Source: an uncultured Dysosmobacter sp.
GTDB lineage: Bacteria; Bacillota; Clostridia; Oscillospirales; Oscillospiraceae
DNA length: 64,000 nt
Direction: 5' to 3'
Assembly: GCA_934563745.1 (NCBI GenBank)
Contig: CAKTHE010000001.1
Span: forward strand, 62,001-126,000
In this document: one piece after another, positions 57,808-64,000 of the stretch
Layout of the letters: each line of letters starts with the position of its first letter
How positions within the stretch are numbered: the stretch's first letter is position 1
Notes under the pieces: model-generated
Seen by the model: the letters and a program-made list of their open reading frames with translations, nothing else
Told to the model about the DNA's origin: nothing
The model's database searches: none
Position numbers and translations under genes: made by a program

Positions 57808-58217
57808 GCGCCGTGTCTCTTATGCTTTGCGCGGCGCTGTGCGCGATTGACCGGCGTAATCGGGGGCTTGGATGCGTAGGACGCAGCCACGCCGCGCATT
57901 GCGGTGTTGATCTCGTCGGTGATATACTTGAACACGTCGCAAGCGTCCCAGAAGGTATAGCCTTCCTTCATGCCGAGAATCTGGTCGGACATACCCTCGC
58001 CGAGAATCTCGTCGATTGCGTCCATCACAGAATCGCAAAGGTCGTCGAGCGTATGCTCCTTATTGTCGGAGTCCTTCGCAGCCTGAGACACGCGAAGCAG
58101 CTCCTTCGCGGCGTCCTGCACCTTCTTCTGAACCTCGTCAGTCAGCGGCACAGTGCACTTGATCTGATCGCAGAAGTTGAGCTCGACCTGGCGAGCGGAA
58201 AACTGAAACATTGCCAT
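57804..58217 (-). CDS. Tail assembly chaperone (G-like)
   Basis: 137 residues: FQFSARQVELNFCDQIKCTV, a helical middle, and a basic C-terminus (NRAQRRAKHKRHGA). Position after the major tail protein matches the first chaperone of a G/GT pair. The end overlaps the Gp15-family gene by four bases in another frame, so coupling or frameshifting is possible; no slippery heptamer stands out. Confidence 0.8.
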   Translation of the reverse strand: MAMFQFSARQVELNFCDQIKCTVPLTDEVQKKVQDAAKELLRVSQAAKDSDNKEHTLDDLCDSVMDAIDEILGEGMSDQILGMKEGYTFWDACDVFKYITDEINTAMRGVAASYASKPPITPVNRAQRRAKHKRHGA

Positions 58218-58239
58218 TTGTCAAATCCTCCTTCTTAAA

Positions 58240-58740
58240 TTACACCGCGGAGTAGGTGTACTCGGCGGGCGCGGCGTTGGCCTTCTTGACGTCGATGTCG
58301 ATGCTGGCGCTCTCACCCGCGGAGCCGCTGCCATCAGAGTTGACGATGATAGAAGCCTGACCGGTCTCGCCCTTGCCGTTCAGCAAGCAGAAGTAAACGT
58401 ACTTGCGAATGACAGCGGAGCCGGTGCCGTACATGATGCCATGAGAGAGCGCGAAGTCCTGGAAGTCATCGCCGATATAGCGATCGCCGGAGACCTTAAA
58501 GGCTCTCTGGTTGCCGGTCTTCATGGTGGACTGGCCGGCGCGAATATAGGTCTTGTCCTGCGTGATTGGGTTGAGGTTGGCGTCAAGACCGGTCACGCCA
58601 AGCTGCGCGACCGCGTAGTCCTTAACCTCGGCGGAGCCGTCTGCGGAGCAATCGATCGCGAGGACAAAATCATCGTTGGTGACGAAACCCTCAAAGGTCG
58701 GGCTCGGCGTATGGGCCGCCATCAGCTCGGAAAGTTTCAT
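58240..58740 (-). CDS. Major tail tube protein
   Basis: 166 residues, beta-rich with IDCSADGSAEVKDYAVAQLG, YIRAGQSTMKTGNQRAFKVS and RKYVYFCLLNGKGETGQASI. Length, composition and position between the minor capsid genes and chaperones indicate the tail tube subunit. Confidence 0.85.
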   Translation of the reverse strand: MKLSELMAAHTPSPTFEGFVTNDDFVLAIDCSADGSAEVKDYAVAQLGVTGLDANLNPITQDKTYIRAGQSTMKTGNQRAFKVSGDRYIGDDFQDFALSHGIMYGTGSAVIRKYVYFCLLNGKGETGQASIIVNSDGSGSAGESASIDIDVKKANAAPAEYTYSAV

Positions 58741-59171
58741 ACGGTGCGATCTCCTTTCTGGAAATAAGTTAGTTTGAGTTGAAGCTGATACCGCGCCGTA
58801 CCGTGATCGTCAACGATAAACGGGTATGCGGTAGAGCTGATCTCGATTGTACGAACCGCGCGGCCCGTACCGATGTCGGGGAATTGCCGGCGTTTACTCT
58901 TGCTCTCGAGCCAGGACGAAAGGCCCTCATAGAAGGCTTGATTGTCCACATTCTGTGCGATGTCATCGCTATAAAACTCGCGGCTCGATACGCAGAAGAG
59001 ATATTGCCGAATAGAGCTGCCGTCGAGGTAGCGCTTGACGATCTCAGTGGTCGGCACGGTATCGACTGAGTAGCTCTTCGCCTCCTCGGGCAAAAAATCC
59101 ACGCTGAGCCGACCGTCAGCCAGTCCCTCATAGGTTTTCAGCCAGGCGCGAACGCCGTCAATGATCGTCAT
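58737..59171 (-). CDS. Tail terminator / minor capsid protein 3
   Basis: 144 residues with WLKTYEGLADGRLSVDFLPE and YPFIVDDHGTARYQLQLKLT. This is the 'phage minor capsid' family whose structure equals a tail terminator. It overlaps both neighbours by four bases. Confidence 0.82.
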   Translation of the reverse strand: MTIIDGVRAWLKTYEGLADGRLSVDFLPEEAKSYSVDTVPTTEIVKRYLDGSSIRQYLFCVSSREFYSDDIAQNVDNQAFYEGLSSWLESKSKRRQFPDIGTGRAVRTIEISSTAYPFIVDDHGTARYQLQLKLTYFQKGDRTV

Positions 59172-59572
59172 TTTGCTCTACCTCCTACATAAGCGGCGAA
59201 GTCTCTTTTGAGATCGCCCCCACGGTCCGCAAGCATACGCTTATCCCATTCTTTACCTCGCATCGGCGCGCCGTGGTAGTTGAGCGCTCGGCCTGAATAG
59301 CTCTTTGGCGCCCGACCTACCATAGCGAGGCCGACATAAACATAATGGGCGTACGGCCCTGGATAGGTGACTTTGCTGCCGTCAGGGGCGATCTGCTGTT
59401 GATTCTTCAAATGCGCTCCTGCGCCCGCGCTCATAGGAACGTACGGGTCACAGTATTTTGCGACCGAAGTCGCAAGGTATTTTCGCGCCTTGTTATCACT
59501 GCCGAGACCGTGCTTGGCAAGAATCTTACTCGGCGTGATGTTGACGCTTTTGATCTTGATTCCAAAACTCAT
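59168..59572 (-). CDS. Minor capsid protein 2 (HK97 gp10-like)
   Basis: 134 residues: KYLATSVAKYCDPYVPMSAG, then YPGPYAHYVYVGLAMVGRAP and KRDFAAYVGGRAK. Family members contribute to the neck between head and tail. Confidence 0.82.
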   Translation of the reverse strand: MSFGIKIKSVNITPSKILAKHGLGSDNKARKYLATSVAKYCDPYVPMSAGAGAHLKNQQQIAPDGSKVTYPGPYAHYVYVGLAMVGRAPKSYSGRALNYHGAPMRGKEWDKRMLADRGGDLKRDFAAYVGGRAK

Positions 59573-59916
59573 ACGCCACTCACCGCCACATGCGGAAGAG
59601 TCCCGCGCCGGTTGTCGGCGACCGCGGTGATCTGGAAATAAGTCGAGCCTTTGAGGTCTGCCGGCTTGAGTACCCCTGAAATTTCCCCCTTGACCAGGTA
59701 GTCAAGTTTTTCAGGCAAGCAAGACGGAAGAACAGCCTCGGGGATTCGGACCTTATAAACGTTAACCGCTTTCGCGCCGTCAGCCGTGACCGCCGTTTCT
59801 GTCTTCGCATACCAACTGACGCCCTGAATGGGGTAGCAGGCATACGAGTCGGAATCGGCGGTCTTGACATGGTGAACGAGCGTCACGAGCTCGGCGCAGG
59901 CGAGGAAGTCTTTCAT
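59569..59916 (-). CDS. Head-tail joining / minor capsid protein 1
   Basis: 115 residues, beta-rich: LVHHVKTADSDSYACYPIQG, SWYAKTETAVTADGAK, YLVKGEISGVLKPADL and YFQITAVADNRRGTLPHVAV. Likely the head-closure (stopper) protein by order and fold pattern. Confidence 0.8.
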   Translation of the reverse strand: MKDFLACAELVTLVHHVKTADSDSYACYPIQGVSWYAKTETAVTADGAKAVNVYKVRIPEAVLPSCLPEKLDYLVKGEISGVLKPADLKGSTYFQITAVADNRRGTLPHVAVSGV

Positions 59917-60305
59917 CGGCGGCCCCTCCCGCGGAACAGGAGACCCGTAGGAGCGAGGTAGAGCCGAATTGCATTGCTCAATCGGCCCTGCGCCGTTCCT
60001 GCGTTCTTCGACGCGCCCACGCTTGAAGCGCTGCCCGTCGCATAGGTTCGCGAGATGCCGTCGTTCGTCTCGGACGAAACGGGACCGCCGGACTCCTCGA
60101 TATTTGCCTGATCGGCGTACGCGCAGACAGCCGACATAACCGCTGCGCGTACGGGCTCCACCAGACAGGCCCAGCGAGCACTGAGCCTATACTCGGTCAT
60201 GGCGTCCGCAAAGAGGAACGCCTGAGATGCGAGCCGGTTGAAGGTATCTTCGTCCAGCTCGCCGCCGTAAGTGGTCTTATACCACTCGTAGCTGACAACG
60301 ACCAC
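59913..60305 (-). CDS. Head-tail adaptor
   Basis: 130 residues: VSYEWYKTTYGGELDEDTFN, a helical bundle (RLASQAFLFADAMTEYRLSA), then the flexible SSETNDGISRTYATG and a basic end. This is the usual connector-adaptor pattern after the major capsid gene. Confidence 0.83.
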   Translation of the reverse strand: MVVVSYEWYKTTYGGELDEDTFNRLASQAFLFADAMTEYRLSARWACLVEPVRAAVMSAVCAYADQANIEESGGPVSSETNDGISRTYATGSASSVGASKNAGTAQGRLSNAIRLYLAPTGLLFRGRGRR

Positions 60306-60322
60306 TTACCGCACCGCCTTCC

Positions 60323-61366
60323 TTACTGCAGCTTGGCAGTAGCGATGAACAGGCCTGCGGGGTTCGGCAGAACGGGCACGAACAGGCCAGACGCCTTAGA
60401 CCAGACAGCCGTGGGGTCAGGCTCGGTCCACTGGGTCAGGGTGACAAACTGCTCGGCGCTCTTCGCGGTCCAGGGGCCGAGCTGCTCCTCTTCGGGAGTC
60501 ACGCCCCACAGGCCGACGCCGAAGTTCTGCAGGCCGTTGTAGGAAGCCAGGAAGGAGACCTTGCTCTGACCCCAGAAGCGCTGGGTCGTCAGCTTGCCGT
60601 CTTTGCCCTCGACATTGTAGCGCAGGTCGTTCGTACGAATATCAGTAATACCGAAGAGCTCGTTGAACAGACCGACGAGCTGCGTACGAGAGACCATAGC
60701 GCCGGCACCGGCACCGCCATAGATGGCCTTGGAGATCCCCTCGTTGGTCAGCATCTTAGAGAGTACGGAACCGGACAGGACCATACCGGAAATGGTGAAG
60801 CCCTTGTCGCGAGCGGTTTCGACGATCTCTTCGATCTGCGCGAGAACCTTCTTGTCAGGCGTGGAGACGTCAATGTCGAAGCCGGTGTTACCGTTCGGCA
60901 CGCCGAAGTCAACAGAGAAGTTCAGGCCATTCTCCTTGATGGTCATCTTGCCGGTGGACAGGACTTCCATCTTGGCGACCTCGGTACGGCAGCGAACGCC
61001 TTCGGCCAGTCGGCCCCAGTCGTCATAAACGAAGTCGATCAGAGCGCTGTCATTGAACGCACCGTTTTCGAGCACCTGACGCAGGGACTCGGTCTGGTTG
61101 ATCTTCTCCTTGATGAAGAGCTTTTCAACCGTCACGCGCTCCAGCGCGGGGCGAGAACCGATGTGCGCCTCGGTGTCGAGACCGTGAACCAGGGCCATAG
61201 TGGGAAGCTGAGAGCCGGCCGCAAGGCGCAGGTACTCGGCTTTGAAGTTCTGGGTCTTATGATCAGGGAAGATCGTGTCGCCGATGTAGTTCGGACGAGG
61301 AATCAGGAAGTTCTGGCTGAAGTCAAGCTGTTCAGCCTGGGACAGCATTCTCAGAATATCGGGCAT
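60323..61366 (-). CDS. Major capsid protein (gpE family)
   Basis: 347 residues: QNFLIPRPNYIGDTIFPDHK, IGSRPALERVTVEKLFIKEK, QIEEIVETARDKGFTISGMV and MVSRTQLVGLFNELFGI. The pattern is that of lambda gpE-type major capsid proteins, which share the HK97 fold. It lies after a gpD-like decoration protein and scaffold, as in lambda. Start after GGAGGATATAACAC. Confidence 0.93.
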   Translation of the reverse strand: MPDILRMLSQAEQLDFSQNFLIPRPNYIGDTIFPDHKTQNFKAEYLRLAAGSQLPTMALVHGLDTEAHIGSRPALERVTVEKLFIKEKINQTESLRQVLENGAFNDSALIDFVYDDWGRLAEGVRCRTEVAKMEVLSTGKMTIKENGLNFSVDFGVPNGNTGFDIDVSTPDKKVLAQIEEIVETARDKGFTISGMVLSGSVLSKMLTNEGISKAIYGGAGAGAMVSRTQLVGLFNELFGITDIRTNDLRYNVEGKDGKLTTQRFWGQSKVSFLASYNGLQNFGVGLWGVTPEEEQLGPWTAKSAEQFVTLTQWTEPDPTAVWSKASGLFVPVLPNPAGLFIATAKLQ

Positions 61367-61389
61367 GTGTTATATCCTCCTTACTTAGA

Positions 61390-61938
61390 TTAGGCCTCGA
61401 AGACGGGGTAGACCTTGACGTCTGCACCCGCGATCGTAACCGTATCAACGGCGTCGCCGCCAGAGCTCAGCGCCCAGCCGATCTGAGCCTTGGAGCTCTT
61501 CGTCAGCGGATAGCTCTTAGAGAGCGCGACGATCTCGCCGTCAGCGTACATGGTCGCATCGACGGGAACGTCACCCGTGCCGCCGTCCTTCTCGTAGGTG
61601 ACGGAATAGCCGCGGACGGTTGCGTTCGCACCGACGAAGACGATGTTCTTGAGCGCGGTCTGCGCGGCACTTGCGGCGTTCACGCGGTCGCTGATCACGC
61701 GGCCGGCAGCCATGATAGAGCCGATCGCATCGCCGTCAGTGACGTCGACGTCCTGGAACACGATGCCAGTCGCGGCGCTCGTATTCGCGGGGAACACGGT
61801 GCCGGCAAACACAGTCTTGCGATCGCCGTCAGTCTGGCCCATGCTCTGAGGAATCTGCGCGGTCTTGGTGACGAGACCGACTTCGCTATCCAGGAAATTA
61901 GGAATCGCGGTGCCGATCTCAGTTTTCAGAATAGACAT
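61390..61938 (-). CDS. Head decoration protein (gpD-like)
   Basis: 182 residues, beta-rich with AGTVFPANTSAATGIVFQDV and GSIMAAGRVISDRVNAASAA. It lies between scaffold and capsid. Many Firmicute phages encode a decoration or secondary capsid protein here. Confidence 0.75.
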   Translation of the reverse strand: MSILKTEIGTAIPNFLDSEVGLVTKTAQIPQSMGQTDGDRKTVFAGTVFPANTSAATGIVFQDVDVTDGDAIGSIMAAGRVISDRVNAASAAQTALKNIVFVGANATVRGYSVTYEKDGGTGDVPVDATMYADGEIVALSKSYPLTKSSKAQIGWALSSGGDAVDTVTIAGADVKVYPVFEA

Positions 61939-61952
61939 GAATGGAATCCTCC

Positions 61953-62558
61953 TTATTTAGTGTTAGTGTTCTCTGCGGGGGTAGAAACAGGTCCGAACTT
62001 CGCGGCGGCTGCTCTCGCGGCCTGTGCGGCTCTGCTCAGGGTTGCAGGACCACCGTTTCCGGTCGGGTTTGCGAAGCTGGGGTCGGGCTTTTCAGCGCGG
62101 AAGGAATCGGGGTCTTTCTCGCGCATGGCCTTAATACGATCATCAAAGCCGACGAGCTTGCCGTCTTTCAGCTCGCAGCGAGTAGCCATGAAGTCAGCGC
62201 AAGCTGCGGCCTTTGCGCCCTTAGAGGTAAACTCGATCTTGCCGTCATTGAAGGCGGTCTCGAGGGCGTCGGCATAATCGCGGTCGGCGATCTGCTTTTG
62301 ATACTTGGCGGTCTCGTCGTTGTACTTCGTCTGCAGGTCGGTAAGCTGTTGCTTGACCTTCTCAGCATCTTCCGCGCCGGCTTTCAGGGTCTCGAGGTCC
62401 TTGTCACGGTCGGAGAGCTGCTGCTGCAGGGTGGCCGTCTCGGCTTTCGCGTCTTCGGCTGCCTTCTTGTGCTTTTCAATGTCGCGACCATTGATAGCAA
62501 GCACTTTGTCGGCCTGCTCGTCTGTCAGGCCCAGAGCGGTGAGTTCGTCCTTTTTCAT
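61953..62558 (-). CDS. Phage scaffolding protein (GP20 family)
   Basis: 201 residues, starting MKKDELTALGLTDEQADKVL, then a long coiled coil (HKKAAEDAKAETATLQQQLS, KVKQQLTDLQTKYNDETAKY) and a low-complexity C-terminus. This is the GP20-type scaffold that assembles the procapsid and is then removed. Confidence 0.92.
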   Translation of the reverse strand: MKKDELTALGLTDEQADKVLAINGRDIEKHKKAAEDAKAETATLQQQLSDRDKDLETLKAGAEDAEKVKQQLTDLQTKYNDETAKYQKQIADRDYADALETAFNDGKIEFTSKGAKAAACADFMATRCELKDGKLVGFDDRIKAMREKDPDSFRAEKPDPSFANPTGNGGPATLSRAAQAARAAAAKFGPVSTPAENTNTK

Positions 62559-62645
62559 ACTGTTTCCTTTCTTTGCGGTTAGGCTTTTTAGGTCGTTGCC
62601 GTGACCTGCCGCCCCGTCCTCATAGGCTGACGGGTAGCCGATATT

Positions 62646-62686
62646 GCGCGAGCTGCAGGAGTCGAACCTGCATAACCACGGCTCGC
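62646..62686 (-). other. tRNA-like mini-hairpin (acceptor plus T-arm)
   Basis: On the minus strand GCGAGC (62686-62681), a nine-base link, then GCAGG-TTCGACT-CCTGC and, after one A, GCTCGC (62653-62648). The T-loop TTCGACT is that of a real T-arm, and the six-base outer helix mimics an acceptor stem, but there is no D-arm or anticodon arm. It could be a tRNA remnant, a mimic, or a processing signal ahead of the scaffold gene. Confidence 0.5.
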
Positions 62687-62694
62687 ATATAAAA

Positions 62695-62734
62695 GGAAGT
62701 CATACGGAGCTCCACGATCGTCCGTATGACTTCC
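62695..62734 (-). terminator. Perfect hairpin, probable terminator
   Basis: GGAAGTCATACGGA / TCCGTATGACTTCC, 14 bases perfect, 12-base loop, followed by TTTTAT on the minus strand. It lies between the minor capsid gene and scaffold gene, inside the head operon. Confidence 0.65.
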
Positions 62735-62740
62735 AAATAT

Positions 62741-62796
62741 TAGGAGTATAAACACCAGGGCCCCAGGCAGAAAACTCGATACGGGTCACCTGGGGC
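62741..62796 (+). repeat. Structured intergenic repeat, copy C (inverted)
   Basis: The same core as copies A and B but on the opposite strand (GGAGTATAAACACCAGG, then CGATACGGG). It has its own stem, GCCCCAGG (62760-62767) with CCTGGGGC (62789-62796). It lies 21 kb from the others. Confidence 0.72.
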
Positions 62797-62811
62797 TTGT
62801 TTATGAGAGTT

Positions 62812-63921
62812 TTATCCGATCTGCTCACGAGAGGAGTCTCGCTTGAGACCGGTCTGCTTGATAAAATCGCGCTGTCGAGCCTGCCAGGCGCGGACTTTAG
62901 CGCGAGCCTCGTCGGTAGACTGGCCTGCAGCCTTCATAGCGACCTCTTCGCGTTTCCATCGGCGAATACCTCGCTCGATATAACGTTGCTGCTGCAAAGC
63001 CTCGTACTCGGTCAACTGCTGGCCGTTGTAGGTAATATTCTTTGCGGAGTAGTCCTTAAGCTGGGCTTTCGAGTAGGTCCGAGGCGCGCCCTCGACGTAT
63101 GGGAAAAAGCTGTGATTGCAGTTCCAACCGCAAAGGCCGTCGCCGGTGCCGTACCCCGTAGCCTCCTCGAAGTTTTTGTACTTCGGGTGAGAGCCCTTGC
63201 GGCAGTAGATTTGTCCCTGCCACTCTTGATGACTCGGGCGAGCGCCGGCGTGAGCGGTTACTTCCACAAGATCAATGTCGAGCCCGTCCATGAGCGCGAG
63301 CTGCGACTTTGCGGCGGTCTGGTTGACGCCGGTGACGACCGCACGGCGAACAGCCGTTTCGATCGTGTCCACATGGCTTGAAGGATAAGTGATTGACTGG
63401 ACGCCGGTCCGTGCGAGGTCCTTAACCACATTTCTGATCGCGGTATTATAGTCAAACGCCCCTGACGTGACCTGCAGCCAGGCCCGATCAAGAGCGTCTT
63501 CAAATTGCTTTGCAGCCGTGTTCGCGGTCGTGCGAGTCAAGTTGCGGAAGATTCCGCTTGTCTGCCGAAGACCGCTTTGCAGCGCCTCGCGAACGCCGGC
63601 GACCGCAAGAGGGTCAACGTCGCCCATGCCTGCGGCCGCGTAGATTTTCGCGTCAGAGGTAAGCGCCTCGTCAACCGCCTGCGCCATGAGCTTTTTGAGC
63701 TCGGCTTGAGTCTTCCCCGTAAGAGCGGCGAGTTGCTGCTCGATCTCGGTCTCAAGCATACCCATCGCCCGAAGACGCTGGTGCTGATGCTGGACCGCGG
63801 GAATGTAGTAGTCATACTTCGCGATGCGTTCGGCCATATTCGCGAGAATGTCTTGCTCGATCTTTCCATAAAGCTCAACAAGAGCGTCCGGAGTAGCCGC
63901 CAGGTATTCAGGCGTCAGCAT
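62812..63921 (-). CDS. Phage minor capsid protein 2 (head morphogenesis, Mu F-like)
   Basis: 369 residues. MLTPEYLAATPDALVELYGK, a helical N-terminal half, then VTAHAGARPSHQEWQGQIYC and GLCGWNCNHSFFPYVEG, the Cys/His segment of the minor capsid/Mu F-like family, and a basic helical tail. It is made with the portal and incorporated in the procapsid. Its ATG shares a base with the upstream gene's stop. Confidence 0.9.
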   Translation of the reverse strand: MLTPEYLAATPDALVELYGKIEQDILANMAERIAKYDYYIPAVQHQHQRLRAMGMLETEIEQQLAALTGKTQAELKKLMAQAVDEALTSDAKIYAAAGMGDVDPLAVAGVREALQSGLRQTSGIFRNLTRTTANTAAKQFEDALDRAWLQVTSGAFDYNTAIRNVVKDLARTGVQSITYPSSHVDTIETAVRRAVVTGVNQTAAKSQLALMDGLDIDLVEVTAHAGARPSHQEWQGQIYCRKGSHPKYKNFEEATGYGTGDGLCGWNCNHSFFPYVEGAPRTYSKAQLKDYSAKNITYNGQQLTEYEALQQQRYIERGIRRWKREEVAMKAAGQSTDEARAKVRAWQARQRDFIKQTGLKRDSSREQIG

Positions 63922-64000
63922 CAGCCGAGATTAAAGGGGTCCGCCGTAGACTCTACGGGGCACATGCTCTTTGCGACTTCTTCGGTCTCGTTGTACCATT
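63921..64000 (-). CDS. C-terminal end of the gene before minor capsid protein, probably portal
   Basis: About 26 codons are visible, ending WYNETEEVAKSMCPVESTAD then PFNLG and TGA at 63923-63921. The rest lies outside the window. In this gene order the portal protein is expected here; the fragment is too short to prove it. Confidence 0.5.
   Translation of the reverse strand, partial: WYNETEEVAKSMCPVESTADPFNLG

Larger units (their letters stand above)
36380..64000. mobile_element. Siphovirus-like prophage inserted at the 3' end of ssrA (partial)
   Basis: Immediately after ssrA the sequence changes from host operons to phage genes and appears lower in GC. Accessory genes, lysis genes, a diversity-generating retroelement, and tail and head modules follow, nearly all on the minus strand and in standard siphovirus order (head, connector, tail, tape measure, tip, receptor-binding protein, lysis). 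tmRNA 3' ends are common integration sites. No integrase, terminase or far attachment site is in the window; they should lie beyond 64000. Confidence 0.93.

Noticed and set aside
62646..62760. Complete tRNA gene
   Set aside because: Only the T-arm and an acceptor-like helix can be formed; I found no D-arm or anticodon arm at the right spacing.

Overview
The window looks like the chromosome of a GC-rich, Gram-positive anaerobic Firmicute, most likely a gut Clostridium of the Oscillospiraceae type, carrying a prophage in the 3' end of its tmRNA gene. The host assignment is an inference from gene content: a CtsR/McsA/ClpC heat-shock operon, a WalRK locus, the acetyl branch of lysine synthesis behind a lysine riboswitch, a PyrD/PyrK pyrimidine operon with PyrI, and S-layer homology (SLH) repeats.

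Host part, 1-36379. A truncated SLH surface protein is followed by rsmI and a tRNA methyltransferase, a 57-residue ferredoxin, and the ctsR-mcsA-clpC operon behind a promoter flanked by two CtsR boxes (no mcsB). Next come a membrane protein of unknown role and a lysine/diaminopimelate block: a PatA-like aminotransferase, an M20 deacetylase, then riboswitch-dapA-dapB-dapH. A LysR regulator diverges from an enolase-superfamily gene and a Dabb-domain gene. The complete UMP operon pyrC-pyrK-pyrD-pyrF-pyrE-pyrB-pyrI follows, then a phosphoglucomutase. The walR-walK-walH-walI-murA-walJ-rlmH cell-wall locus, a Nudix hydrolase, smpB, a cyclophilin and ssrA complete the host part.

Prophage part, 36380 to beyond 64000. 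Nearly every gene is on the minus strand. From the ssrA side come small accessory genes, many with zinc ribbons (36.5-43.2 kb), organised around four copies of a promoter/operator-like repeat, with a fifth copy facing a ribbon-helix-helix gene on the plus strand. Then come lysis genes (43.9-46.2 kb), a diversity-generating retroelement (46.1-48.4 kb), the tail module (48.2-58.7 kb) and the head module (58.7-64 kb, running out of the window within the probable portal gene). The integrase and the far attachment site lie outside the window.

The most interesting system is the diversity-generating retroelement. It has a reverse transcriptase (YMDD, LGSQISQ), an Avd-like helical protein, and a template repeat with 15 Asn codons. 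It also has two variable repeats, each differing from the template at 16 positions, all of them template adenines on the coding strand. One variable repeat ends a 735-residue tail protein beside the cassette, the expected receptor-binding target. The other is about 7.6 kb away in the accessory region. It ends a 228-residue protein with an N-terminal zinc ribbon and no visible secretion signal, which shares a putative promoter with a SprT-like metallopeptidase. Both variable repeats are followed by a GC hairpin with a four-base loop, as in characterised retroelements. The phage therefore appears to diversify a tail protein and, separately, a probably cytoplasmic non-structural protein.
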